From NCBI GenBank assembly GCA_030562195.1, contig JAUJPP010000011.1, positions 3,038,001-3,102,000 on the forward strand: a DNA stretch of 64,000 nucleotides. Reading direction: 5' to 3'. The notes under the pieces were generated by a model. That model was given only the letters and a program-made list of their open reading frames with translations. It ran no database searches and was not told where the DNA came from. The stretch's first letter is position 1. Every line of letters starts with the position of its first letter. Position numbers and translations under genes: made by a program. This document shows positions 39,101 to 42,994 of this stretch, piece after piece. The DNA is from Nipponacmea schrenckii (Eukaryota; Mollusca; Gastropoda; Lottiidae).

Positions 39101-40399
39101 GAAAACCATGGTTTCAAAATAAAGTACGGTATAGAAGATTAATTACTTATTAGAATACTTACGTAACCTGACGTGGCCGTTAAAGTTTCGGGATGGCTAT
39201 CTCCAGATAAACTAGCTATCATTCGACTAGAATAGGACATTCCATCATAAACAAACAGAAAATCAAACGAACATTCAGTAGCCATACTTTTAAATTCAAG
39301 ATGTATAGTTTTATTCGGTCCACCAGCTGGAAAAGAAACATCAAATTCAGGTTGAATATTGTACTCCTCTAGTGTACAAAAATAAAATTTAATTCATAGA
39401 TATACCGATGGAAATGGGTTTTATGAACTTGTTGACATCAGAGAGTAGACAAGGTCTTTCCACTTTACTGTCCTGTTGTCTACATTTTAACTCAATGCCT
39501 TCTTCAGAGACAGAAATTCTAAACTAAATCATTTTGTTGCCTACAGAATAAGATTAATATAAGACAATATAGAATAAGCTCATAGAACAAATTTAAGGCA
39601 TTAATTTGATTATTCTGCATTTTAATCATTTTAAATGTTAACGGAAAGCTGCTTCTTAGGGATAAACATAAATTTTAATATTTTAAACATGGCCAATAAA
39701 AGTATATAGGCTATTCATCAGTAGATATATCTGCTGCCATAAACAACAATAAATAAATTGATTAAGCGATTTTCAATAATTGCTCGGTTTTGAGAATATA
39801 AACTCATATTGACCATTATTGAGAACTTAGTGATCTTTAGATTTACACAATTTATTTCCTAGTTGACTGCCGGTAGGCTATTCTTTGATTCATTATGAAT
39901 CTTTTTGAATTTTTTTTATCATTCATGTGGTTCCTGTAAATCTAGAACTGCTTAACTATATGAACAGGTACTTGGAAGTTGGGTGTCATTATAACAAAAC
40001 CTGGTTCTAATATCTTAAGCTCTTTAGTGATAATGACATCATATTAGCAATGAGTTATACTGTACTTAATTTCTCAAAATGGCATTGCAAAGGCCACAGA
40101 CATCTGATTAAAAATTGGAATGGTACAAATCGATGCTGAAAACAAATGTATTTAAATCTCTTTACTAAACCTTAAGGCTAATAAATTTGTCATTTCTTGA
40201 GAATATGAAACCAGAAATAAGACTAACCTTCAATTAGCCATTCACAGCGAGCAAATCGGGGATATTCATTAGGACCATCAGAGATTATTCCTTTTTCTCC
40301 ATTTAAAACCTTTCTTCCAGTACAACCTTCTGTCAGTCTGCACACCAAAACAATGGCTGCCACCACAGTTAGAGGCAACTTTAAAGTTATATATTTCAT
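5181..40399 (-). CDS. MEGF8: MEGF8 orthologue, whole gene (34 exons seen, one missing)
   Basis: Large type I membrane protein. In vertebrates MEGF8 acts with MOSMO and the E3 ligase MGRN1 to lower surface Smoothened and so damp Hedgehog signalling. Exons were joined by reading minus-strand translations with acceptor AG and donor GT and checking phase; all junctions agree except one. Numbering is E1-E35, with E24 the missing exon. Visible coding totals about 2,704 codons against about 2,845 in human. Domain order matches MEGF8: signal peptide, CUB, EGF x2, Kelch, PSI cluster, EGF/laminin-EGF, CUB, EGF, Kelch, PSI cluster, EGF/laminin-EGF, transmembrane helix, cytoplasmic tail. Attractin is the nearest alternative but lacks the duplicated CUB-Kelch layout. 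Introns are full of minisatellites, several including splice sites. Family assignment is very secure; individual splice edges are by eye. Confidence 0.95.
6121..6345 (-). repeat. 30-bp array carrying the last MEGF8 acceptor
   Basis: Five regular units plus two degenerate ones. Each has on the minus strand TATTTTACAG followed by GTGTTGATGTATATTTTG. Acceptors fall at 6139, 6169, 6199, 6229, 6259 and about 6296. Each extra unit would add ten in-frame residues without a stop. Confidence 0.9.
6346..6919. other. MEGF8 intron, short duplication
   Basis: 'aggatcctttctaccagctg' occurs twice (about 6449 and 6529) with 'tccttggtc' after each. Otherwise nothing recognised. Confidence 0.4.
6920..7605 (+). 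repeat. TTGTTTATTG/TTGTTTGTTG low-complexity tract
   Basis: About 680 bases made almost only of T, G and A in the pattern TTGTTTRTTG within the last MEGF8 intron. Long open frames here are composition artefacts. Confidence 0.9.
7752..7971 (-). CDS. MEGF8: MEGF8 exon 34: laminin-EGF end and juxtamembrane domain
   Basis: Encodes [34 protein letters not shown] and [20 protein letters not shown], matching human ESFHGSPLGGQQCYR and GRTVLFGVQPKFTNVDIRLT. Not in one long ORF, but splice sites and phase (0 in, 1 out) are clean. Confidence 0.92.
8041..8575 (-). repeat. 109-bp tandem repeat, about 5 copies
   Basis: Unit starts 'aaacttggtcaataagagta' and ends 'acaaaacattaaaatttt'; starts at 8042, 8151, 8260 and so on. 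Lies in the intron between MEGF8 exons 34 and 33. Confidence 0.9.
8576..9079. other. MEGF8 intron, no gene recognised
   Basis: Contains one copy of the 30-bp core near 8696-8740 next to 'aaggattctgttactttatg', the flank that accompanies this family elsewhere. Confidence 0.4.
9080..9203 (-). CDS. MEGF8: MEGF8 exon 33: laminin-EGF
   Basis: [20 protein letters not shown] and NNTESKC match human CQCNGHADTCNEQDG. Donor GTATTTAC is weak. Phase 2 in, phase 0 out. Confidence 0.88.
9327..9750 (+). repeat. 30-bp array, about 11 copies, in an interspersed element
   Basis: Units of 'cttgatgaatatatactc' plus 'ttattgaccatt' from about 9366 to 9690. Flanks 'gggattctgttaatttatga' and 'ttctaagacacagtatcac' also bracket the copies at 21720-21850 and 33060, so the array sits inside a dispersed element. 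Confidence 0.9.
9779..9915 (-). CDS. MEGF8: MEGF8 exon 32: laminin-EGF
   Basis: [21 protein letters not shown] matches human CVNCQNNSYGEKCESCLQGYF. Donor GTAAGTTC. Phase 0 in, phase 2 out. Confidence 0.92.
9916..10297. other. MEGF8 intron
   Basis: A phrase 'cagggtagttgatttgg' is repeated near 10006 and 10049. No coding sequence seen. Confidence 0.4.
10298..10460. repeat. Degenerate duplication of the exon 31 edge
   Basis: 'ctaaccccctaaccctaccc' occurs at about 10301 and 10419. The first copy is followed by 'atatgagacag' and 'cccatttcaa', as is the real exon 31 end at 10478-10500. This is a decayed copy of the exon 3' end and its intron flank. Confidence 0.6.
10461..10637 (-). CDS. MEGF8: MEGF8 exon 31: laminin-EGF end
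   Basis: [19 protein letters not shown] and [15 protein letters not shown] match human SHCEQCLPLFVGSAVGGG and CRPCHAFC. Donor GTAGGG. The 3' end of this exon has a degenerate extra copy at about 10298-10372. Phase 0 on both sides. Confidence 0.92.
10740..10935. repeat. Interspersed repeat fragment ('caccaagtttcatcaaaatcc' family)
   Basis: Carries 'ccaagttttgtcaaaatcca' and 'caatatacgtccac', both shared with 14571-14910. Confidence 0.5.
10941..14345 (-). repeat. 73-bp array with 47 copies of a MEGF8 splice donor
   Basis: Units start every 73 bases from 10941 to 14297 (46 steps, one 2-base loss near 13207). On the minus strand each carries the exon 30 end (coding [16 protein letters not shown]) and GTAAGTTTAATATAG. 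Variation is low, mostly at 'actataac', 'actacaac' or 'acttctac'. Confidence 0.95.
14298..14484 (-). CDS. MEGF8: MEGF8 exon 30: EGF and laminin-EGF start
   Basis: [33 protein letters not shown] and CLNCQNNTQ. The last about 60 coding bases plus the donor GTAAGTTTAA are the unit of a 73-bp array stretching to 10941. The right-most copy is taken as the real exon because only it joins the full upstream coding sequence. Phase 2 in, phase 0 out. Confidence 0.93.
14571..14910. repeat. Interspersed repeat with 'agggcaataactc' phrases
   Basis: Two internal near-repeats each have 'aagggcaataactcaaaa' and 'caccaagtttcatcaaaa'. The end reads 'caatatacgtccacatatt' and 'gtgggcgtata'. Related fragments are at 1-450, 10740-10935 and 36700-37165. 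Confidence 0.6.
14974..15124 (-). CDS. MEGF8: MEGF8 exon 29: calcium-binding-type EGF
   Basis: [21 protein letters not shown] and CQCKEGYIH, matching human CPPEDECANGHHDCNETQNC. Phase 1 in, phase 2 out. Confidence 0.92.
15185..15485 (-). mobile_element. tRNA-derived SINE copy
   Basis: Minus-oriented: head side near 15480 ('tgaaccctagaccctcagg'), conserved middle ('cagcttgtagcacacggggc', 'caactgtcgagggatc'), tail side near 15190. Same family as 26170-26465, 36066-36430 and 63190-63420. Confidence 0.75.
15649..15916 (-). CDS. MEGF8: MEGF8 exon 28: PSI
   Basis: [11 protein letters not shown], then [17 protein letters not shown] and GACLPGGL, matching human CLSPSYLPLRC and CGWCAWGG. The donor GTCAGTATT is unusual but places exon 29 in phase. 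Confidence 0.92.
15941..16245 (-). mobile_element. SINE copy with repeated tail
   Basis: The tail unit 'atgaatggagttttacatcc' is present about four times (15938-16100) before the body ('aggcaatgccatgagag', 'cctgtagcacacagaacc'). Minus-oriented, in the intron between exons 28 and 27. Confidence 0.7.
16267..16469 (-). CDS. MEGF8: MEGF8 exon 27: PSI segment
   Basis: Encodes [27 protein letters not shown] and KCIWSQTL, matching human YDWTC, CHLLPNCTSCLDS and CVWSSSL. Phase 1 in, phase 0 out. Confidence 0.92.
16668..16740 (+). repeat. Fragment related to the 1690-1946 inverted-repeat element
   Basis: 'cttgataaagacgggagta' ... 'aataaagtaattgttatc' parallels the arms at 1690-1946. Confidence 0.45.
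16871..17166. mobile_element. Possible small terminal-inverted-repeat element
   Basis: Ends 'attgtaccacaaat' (about 16872) and 'atttgtggtacaatt' (about 17152) are inverted. No coding capacity, about 295 bases, so MITE-like. It abuts the hairpin at 17177. Confidence 0.45.
17177..17322. repeat. Perfect 54-bp inverted repeat
   Basis: Arms 17177-17230 and 17269-17322 are exact reverse complements ('actttctgttttagattta' ... 'taaatctaaaacagaaagt'). They are separated by 38 bases that continue the pairing imperfectly. It lies in the intron between exons 27 and 26... that is, upstream of the exon 27 acceptor on the minus strand. Confidence 0.9.
17510..17711 (-). CDS. MEGF8: MEGF8 exon 26: PSI-type cysteine-rich segment
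   Basis: [20 protein letters not shown] and [11 protein letters not shown] are nearly identical to human CKWCTNCPEGAC and CMWTRQFKRTG. Phase 0 in, phase 1 out. Confidence 0.95.
17950..18079 (-). CDS. MEGF8: MEGF8 exon 25: PSI segment
   Basis: Encodes [20 protein letters not shown] and [18 protein letters not shown]; human has CRRLRTCSECLARHP here. Too small for a long ORF but acceptor TTTATAG, donor GTAAGTTTT and phase (2 in, 0 out) are clean. Confidence 0.88.
18585..18787 (-). mobile_element. SINE body adjoining a head array
   Basis: 'cagcttgtagcacacagggt' and 'caataaggggaattttgcag' match the SINE body. Its head side runs directly into the 102-bp array that follows. Confidence 0.7.
18735..19600 (-). 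repeat. 102-bp array of tRNA-like SINE heads, about 8 copies
   Basis: On the minus strand each unit reads GTGGCTCAGTGAGTTAGATG (A-box-like) and about 35 bases later GGTTCAATCC (B-box-like), then 'aggtagagataatacttcaa'. One unit is 98 bases, the rest about 102. Confidence 0.85.
19600..20640. other. Frayed, indel-rich sequence: probable consensus error
   Basis: Phrases of the 102-bp repeat mix with broken versions of the 20640-20760 text. For example 'ccaggaatcgtaatatctgt' near 20231 parallels 'ccagctaatcgtaatgtctg' at 20693. Random indels are dense, unlike the clean repeats on either side. Confidence 0.65.
20694..20838 (-). CDS. MEGF8: MEGF8 exon 23: Kelch 11
   Basis: [18 protein letters not shown] and [15 protein letters not shown] match the RLFHASALLGDTMVVLGG blade of human. 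Ends in phase 1 with donor GTAGGTG. The next recognisable exon begins in phase 2, so an exon is missing downstream. Confidence 0.9.
20885..21595 (-). repeat. 109-bp tandem repeat, about 6.5 copies
   Basis: Same unit and orientation as 8041-8575, in the intron between exons 23 and 22. Two units of the 30-bp core follow at 21745-21810. Confidence 0.9.
22039..22202 (-). CDS. MEGF8: MEGF8 exon 22: Kelch 10
   Basis: [20 protein letters not shown] followed by [14 protein letters not shown]. Donor GTGAGAAAA. Phase 1 in, phase 0 out. Confidence 0.9.
22508..22700 (-). CDS. MEGF8: MEGF8 exon 21: Kelch 9
   Basis: [21 protein letters not shown] and [13 protein letters not shown] form a Kelch blade. Phase 0 in, phase 1 out. 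Confidence 0.9.
22717..22850 (-). mobile_element. SINE tail fragment
   Basis: 'aatggagttt', 'gaagacaggcaatgccatgc' and 'gaaattttgccaggacag' match the SINE 3' part. Confidence 0.6.
22905..23052 (-). CDS. MEGF8: MEGF8 exon 20: Kelch 8
   Basis: [19 protein letters not shown] with a following [13 protein letters not shown], a Kelch blade. Acceptor TTGTAG, donor GTAAGTTTT. Phase 2 in, phase 0 out. Confidence 0.9.
23096..25283 (-). repeat. 69-bp array, about 32 copies, filling a MEGF8 intron
   Basis: Unit 'ctcaggagtagtatactata' ... 'acattgtgtacaataaaa'. It occupies nearly the whole intron between exons 20 and 19. 69 is 23 codons, so a 746-residue open frame arises by chance of period; it lacks any gene signal and shares the intron. 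Confidence 0.95.
25299..25591 (-). CDS. MEGF8: MEGF8 exon 19: EGF end and Kelch 7
   Basis: [12 protein letters not shown] ends the [23 protein letters not shown] opens the second Kelch propeller. Donor GTGAGTG. The next intron is filled by a 69-bp array that begins within about 25 bases of this donor. Phase 0 in, phase 2 out. Confidence 0.92.
25724..25908 (-). CDS. MEGF8: MEGF8 exon 18: CUB2 end and EGF
   Basis: [11 protein letters not shown] closes the CUB (human has GFNASVG at this place), then EGF cysteines [20 protein letters not shown] and CPRNCSYN. Phase 1 in, phase 0 out. Confidence 0.92.
26170..26465 (-). mobile_element. tRNA-derived SINE copy
   Basis: Tail side 'aaatggagttttacatccac', then 'gacaggccatgccatgcagt', 'tttaacgtgcacagcct' and 'ctgacagggaaaaaggg'; minus-oriented, in the intron between exons 18 and 17. 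Confidence 0.75.
26503..26662 (-). CDS. MEGF8: MEGF8 exon 17: CUB2 core
   Basis: Encodes [12 protein letters not shown] and [14 protein letters not shown], the CUB 'YDG' strand and following cysteine. Phase 0 in, phase 1 out. Confidence 0.9.
26804..27035 (-). CDS. MEGF8: MEGF8 exon 16: CUB2 start
   Basis: Encodes [20 protein letters not shown] and [12 protein letters not shown], matching the start of the second CUB of MEGF8. Ends EVKCGR. Phase 2 in, phase 0 out. Confidence 0.88.
27273..27414 (-). CDS. MEGF8: MEGF8 exon 15: laminin-type EGF
   Basis: Encodes [14 protein letters not shown] and [16 protein letters not shown], a laminin-EGF. The acceptor ATTACAG and first exon bases GTTGTACT form the unit of the adjacent 22-bp array. 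Phase 1 in, phase 2 out. Confidence 0.92.
27411..27770 (-). repeat. 22-bp array carrying the exon 15 acceptor
   Basis: Unit 'acctgtaatagagggcagta' plus 'ca'; on the minus strand it holds CTATTACAG and the first exon bases GTTGTACT. About four perfect units lie next to the exon, then about ten decayed ones. Confidence 0.88.
27861..28087 (-). CDS. MEGF8: MEGF8 exon 14: EGF and laminin-type EGF
   Basis: EGF ([16 protein letters not shown]) followed by a laminin-EGF ([10 protein letters not shown] ... [15 protein letters not shown]). Phase 2 in, phase 1 out. Confidence 0.92.
28302..28533 (-). CDS. MEGF8: MEGF8 exon 13: calcium-binding EGF
   Basis: Carries the calcium-binding EGF signature [18 protein letters not shown] and ends [15 protein letters not shown]. 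Phase 1 in, phase 2 out. Confidence 0.92.
28550..29192. other. MEGF8 intron
   Basis: Partial SINE tail near 29070-29165 ('gacaggcaacaccatgtagt'). Rest AT-rich with no recognised feature. Confidence 0.45.
29193..29325 (-). CDS. MEGF8: MEGF8 exon 12: PSI
   Basis: Encodes [15 protein letters not shown] and [12 protein letters not shown] (PSI). Its first bases, ATCAGTCAGGATG, and the acceptor TTTGTAG are the unit of the adjoining 32-bp array. Phase 0 in, phase 1 out. Confidence 0.88.
29311..30890 (-). repeat. 32-bp array, about 48 copies, carrying the exon 12 acceptor
   Basis: Unit 'tctacaaacaacaacaatat' plus 'catcttgactga'. On the minus strand each holds GTTGTTTGTAG followed by ATCAGTCAAGATG, the start of exon 12. 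The array fills the intron between exons 12 and 11. Confidence 0.95.
30902..31040 (-). CDS. MEGF8: MEGF8 exon 11: PSI
   Basis: Encodes [21 protein letters not shown], a PSI cysteine pattern. Acceptor ATTTCAG, donor GTAGGTAC. The intron that follows is almost wholly a 32-bp array. Phase 2 in, phase 0 out. Confidence 0.88.
31240..32345 (+). repeat. 23-bp array, about 48 copies
   Basis: Unit 'taagagcagataaataaagt' plus 'agc', alternating AAAGT and AAAAT forms, in the intron between exons 11 and 10, ending about 20 bases from the exon 10 donor. Confidence 0.95.
32366..32469 (-). CDS. MEGF8: MEGF8 exon 10: cysteine-rich segment
   Basis: Encodes [19 protein letters not shown] and ends ENCRVPCQ. 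The donor GTATGTTATC lies only about 20 bases from the edge of a 23-bp intron array. Phase 0 in, phase 2 out. Confidence 0.85.
32755..33090 (+). repeat. 30-bp array, partly frayed
   Basis: Four clean units (about 32935-33057) preceded by an indel-rich stretch with broken units (32790-32930). Same family as 9327-9750. Confidence 0.8.
33177..33644 (-). CDS. MEGF8: MEGF8 exon 9: linker end and PSI
   Basis: 156 codons. Begins [15 protein letters not shown], contains RGHRYFIEI (compare HKYAVEI in human), then a PSI with [19 protein letters not shown] and a following [15 protein letters not shown]. Phase 0 on both sides. Confidence 0.9.
33725..33900 (-). mobile_element. SINE tail fragment, two tails
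   Basis: 'aatggagttttacatcctac' then a second tail 'aggagttttacttcctactc' and 'gaagactggcaatgccat'. Confidence 0.6.
34046..34264 (-). CDS. MEGF8: MEGF8 exon 8: beta-rich linker
   Basis: 73 codons including [20 protein letters not shown], equivalent to the YRGFIYPMLPGG region of human MEGF8. No named domain. Phase 0 on both sides. Confidence 0.85.
34503..34675 (-). CDS. MEGF8: MEGF8 exon 7: linker after PSI
   Basis: Encodes [19 protein letters not shown] and a Cys-Gln-Thr stretch, matching the ISGTVGWWG region of human MEGF8. Acceptor ATTCCAG, donor GTAAGATTC. Phase 1 in, phase 0 out. Confidence 0.85.
34725..35035 (-). repeat. 33-bp array, about 9 copies
   Basis: Unit 'actatgtaaatgtctgatga' plus 'gatattagagagc', in the intron between exons 7 and 6, starting about 50 bases from exon 7. 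Confidence 0.92.
35272..35464 (-). CDS. MEGF8: MEGF8 exon 6: PSI-type cysteine-rich segment
   Basis: Reads [18 protein letters not shown] and later [10 protein letters not shown], a PSI-like pattern aligned with the CQACLAF/GWCVHNESC part of human MEGF8. Donor GTAGGT; phase 0 in, phase 1 out. Confidence 0.88.
35736..35921 (-). CDS. MEGF8: MEGF8 exon 5: PSI domain with poly-Asn tract
   Basis: Cysteine-rich PSI start ([20 protein letters not shown]) right after the Kelch propeller, as in human MEGF8. It contains eight consecutive Asn codons (an AAT repeat, about 35784-35809). Phase 0 in and out; 62 codons. Confidence 0.88.
36066..36440 (-). mobile_element. tRNA-derived SINE copy with two tails
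   Basis: Two tail units (36066, 36113), body ('tgtacacagcctgtagcata', 'caactgtcaagggatcttta') and a head end 'actgaaccctgaagatacag'. Minus-oriented, in the intron between exons 5 and 4. Confidence 0.75.
36481..36626 (-). CDS. MEGF8: MEGF8 exon 4: Kelch 6
   Basis: Encodes [15 protein letters not shown] and [20 protein letters not shown], the last blade of the first Kelch propeller. Acceptor ATTTCAG, donor GTTGGTC. Phase 1 in, phase 0 out. Confidence 0.9.
36700..37165. repeat. Interspersed repeat with 'agggcaataactc' phrases
   Basis: Three near-repeats with 'gaacaagggcaat' and 'gggtttattcttgggtgatt', in the intron between exons 4 and 3; related to 1-450. Confidence 0.55.
37231..38368 (-). CDS. 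MEGF8: MEGF8 exon 3: CUB1 end, two EGF repeats, Kelch 1-5
   Basis: The largest internal exon (379 codons). It starts [11 protein letters not shown], the end of CUB1, then has two six-cysteine EGF repeats ([11 protein letters not shown]..., [11 protein letters not shown]...). A run of Kelch blades follows with the usual GHS/GHT ... YLFGG pattern ([37 protein letters not shown]). The donor GTTGGT is slightly weak but phase fits the next exon. Confidence 0.95.
38498..38915. mobile_element. Possible hAT-like non-autonomous element
   Basis: Left end 'gtgctggaacgatatatcg', right end 'ggcaatacccagc', both followed inward by ATCG-rich runs ('cgtatcgtatcg' and 'cgtatcgtatcgtgg') typical of short hAT-type elements. 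No clear target duplication and no transposase frame. Confidence 0.4.
39163..39326 (-). CDS. MEGF8: MEGF8 exon 2: CUB1 core
   Basis: Acceptor TTCCAG and donor GTAAGTATT. Encodes about residues 58-112, including [11 protein letters not shown], the typical CUB cysteine and 'YDG' strand. Phase 1 in, phase 0 out. Confidence 0.9.
39327..40227. other. First MEGF8 intron
   Basis: Holds single partial copies of the 109-bp and 30-bp repeat family at about 39675-39825. Nothing else recognised. Confidence 0.45.
40228..40399 (-). CDS. MEGF8: MEGF8 exon 1: start codon, signal peptide, CUB1 start
   Basis: The ATG at 40397-40399 opens a hydrophobic leader ([19 protein letters not shown]...) that fits a signal peptide. 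It is followed by [12 protein letters not shown] and ending CEWLIE, which matches the start of the first CUB domain of MEGF8. The donor reads GTTAGT; the exon ends in phase 1. No longer in-frame upstream start was seen. Confidence 0.9.
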
Positions 40400-40784
40400 T
40401 ATGTAGTTTTAAATCGCCAGCAATTTCAAACACCTGTCAAAACTTTATTCCATTTTAACCAACCAGATCTTGTCTGATGTCAGAATGCCAGTCTTGGAAA
40501 AAAATCCAACTTTCATGCATAAAATTAACCGATTTTGACGTCTGCTCTCGTCACCATTTTTATTATGTAGCATCGATCCAGTAATCCTCGTCCATTCCCC
40601 TACCTTCCAGCACCAACCGGCAACAGGAACGATAGAAAATGAAAGAACTGCGAGGGTTATTTCGACATAAACCACTGTGTAGCAGCAGACATTTCAACCA
40701 CCATTGTTAGAACAGACTTGTAACGAGGTGAATTAAATACTCCATTTTCATTGGTTAATAAAATATCATCTTTAATATAGTCCG
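40400..40784. promoter_or_regulatory. MEGF8 5' flank
   Basis: Directly upstream of the start codon; should contain 5' UTR and promoter by position only. No core promoter motif could be assigned. Confidence 0.3.
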
Positions 40785-41290
40785 GTATCTCGGTCTAGTC
40801 TGGTATCTCGGTCTAGTCTGGTATCTCGGTCTAGTCTGGTATCTCGGTCTAGTCTGGTATCTCGGTCTAGTCTGGTATCTCGGTCTAGTCTGGTATCTCG
40901 GTCTAGTCTGGTATCTCGGTCTAGTCTGGTATCTAGTCTGGTATCTCGGTCTAGTCTGGTATCTCGGTCTAGTCTGGTATCTCGGTCTAGTCTGGTATCT
41001 AGTCTGGTATCTCGGTCTAGTCTGGTATCTCGGTCTAGGTCTGGTATCTCGGTCTAGTCCGGTATCTCGGTCTAGTCTGGTATCTAGTCTGGTATCTCGG
41101 TCTAGTCTGGTATCTCGGTCTAGTCTGGTATCTAGTCTGGTATCTCGGTCTAGTCTGGTATCTCGGTCTAGTCTGGTATCTCGGTCTAGTCTGGTATCTC
41201 GGTCTAGTCTGGTATCTCGGTCTAGTCTGGTATCTCGGTCTAGTCTGGTATCTCGGTCTAGTCTGGTATCTCGGTCTAGTCTGGTCTGGT
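40785..41290 (+). repeat. 18-bp array, about 28 copies
   Basis: Unit 'tctagtctggtatctcgg', with 10-base short units ('tctagtctgg') interspersed. About 400 bases upstream of MEGF8. Confidence 0.95.
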
Positions 41291-41948
41291 ATTAGGGAGG
41301 GGGGTTGATATTGACCTCTAGGTAAGCACTGGTCTAGGTCAATAGATAAGCTTATATATTACGCGAAAATTAGTTATTAGTGTGATTTTAATGGAAAAGA
41401 CAAACACACACGCGCGCACCCACACACAAACAGATGCACCGACATAAAATATAATATATTTAGGAATGGCATCAGTATTGAAATAAGAATTTATTGCAAT
41501 CCGACTTAGTAATTGAGTAATATATTATTATCACATGATGAATGGTATGAAGAAGTTTGGGATAAATGAGTATTGTTAAATGTTTCAAGTCTACCGTGGA
41601 CGAGAAAAAATGCTTAGATTTTGATTAGAATATATTGATATAGGTCTCAGTGAAAGCACTGGCCTGGGTCAGACATTAAAGATTTATTCATGAACAAGGT
41701 GCACAAGTAAAATTATTGACCTAATTTAGTATTGATGGGTGTCAAAACACCTGATGGCATTTCTCTTTAGAGAACTCTACTAATCTACAACTCCCAGTTG
41801 CCATTCGTTGGACGATATTTTGATTAAAGGTACTATACCAATTAGGATGACAAAACTCTGAAATTTGCGGCAATGTGCTATTAATGAACAAGAAATACTA
41901 TAACAGACACAAAACACTTTATAGAATTAAAAGAAACAGTCAAACCGC
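41291..41948. other. Intergenic DNA
   Basis: Short CA/CG-rich alternating tract near 41400-41430; no gene seen. Confidence 0.4.
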
Positions 41949-42994
41949 CAGATTATCAAATATTTAAGTAATTAAATATAGTTGAATAATTCCCTTTTTT
42001 TAGGTGAAAATTAATCAAGATATTCCTGTAATTTTTTATCCAAAAACTTTAATTTTCTAGAATTAGGATAGTTCTGGTAGTTTTTAATTAAAATCTTTTC
42101 ACCCAGGTGAAGACTATTTATATCTATGTGAAAATTCCTGGTTTTTCATTAAAAACTTAAATTTTCATCAAGGTTACGGTTGACGTGCAATAAAAACATC
42201 GATGCACGTTGAAACTTCCTGGAGTCGATTGAACCTGTCTTTAGCCAGTCGTCTAAGAGAGTTCAGGGTTCCATGACGTGTTCATAGGTTATATAAAAAA
42301 TTTACAATACTTACAATAAGAAGCATAGAACGTTTGAAATATAGATACAAAATATCACAATTTGATATAGCTCACAGAATATAACAAATACAACTAAAAT
42401 GGAGTTGCCATTACATATCCACCAAACTGACCCCTTACTCAATACCCGTACCCCACCCATACTATTAAATGCTCTGCTTCTATCATAACACCATTTCTTT
42501 AATAGATGTCCCCACCCCCATCACTTTTAGAGGTTATAAACTTTGGTAATTTTGTTAAATCCTATTAAGAATGAATTGTGCTCAGTGTAGTACAAGCGAG
42601 TTTATAAATTTCAAACTTAAACCATCGTTAAATAGTTTTGATTGGGTACGTTCGATTTGTCTACTAATTATGATCAGCTACTACAATGTTCTATAAAGAT
42701 AGAAAGAACGACCAATAGAACAAACCCTCAGCATGTCTCTTCCTATTGTTTTGACCCCAGCTTGTATGTGAACTGAAATCAGGGGTTAAGGTAGAAAAAC
42801 TATTTGTTACCAACGCGTTGAATGAAGAGATTGTTGGGTAAAGTACCTCATCTCACTAGGAGAGCCTTTTATTGATATAAGGTAGGTAGTATTACTTAAA
42901 ATTATCCATTTTTCATTGAAAAACGCATATTCAGATGGGACCGGGAACTTCTCTAGGAACCTTGATATTATAAAGTCGATAAAAAATATTCCAC
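41949..42994. repeat. Segmental duplication, copy A (about 1.05 kb)
   Basis: Nearly identical to 46491-47545. Copy A has 25 extra bases around 42246-42270; copy B has an extra 'aagaggagaact'. Each copy runs straight into the 21-bp satellite at the same point ('cacctagtcgtttatttgct'). Confidence 0.9.

Noticed and set aside
5181..40399. Attractin instead of MEGF8
   Set aside because: Two CUB-Kelch halves, long PSI clusters and the tail EPTDDG/LGSAL motifs fit MEGF8.
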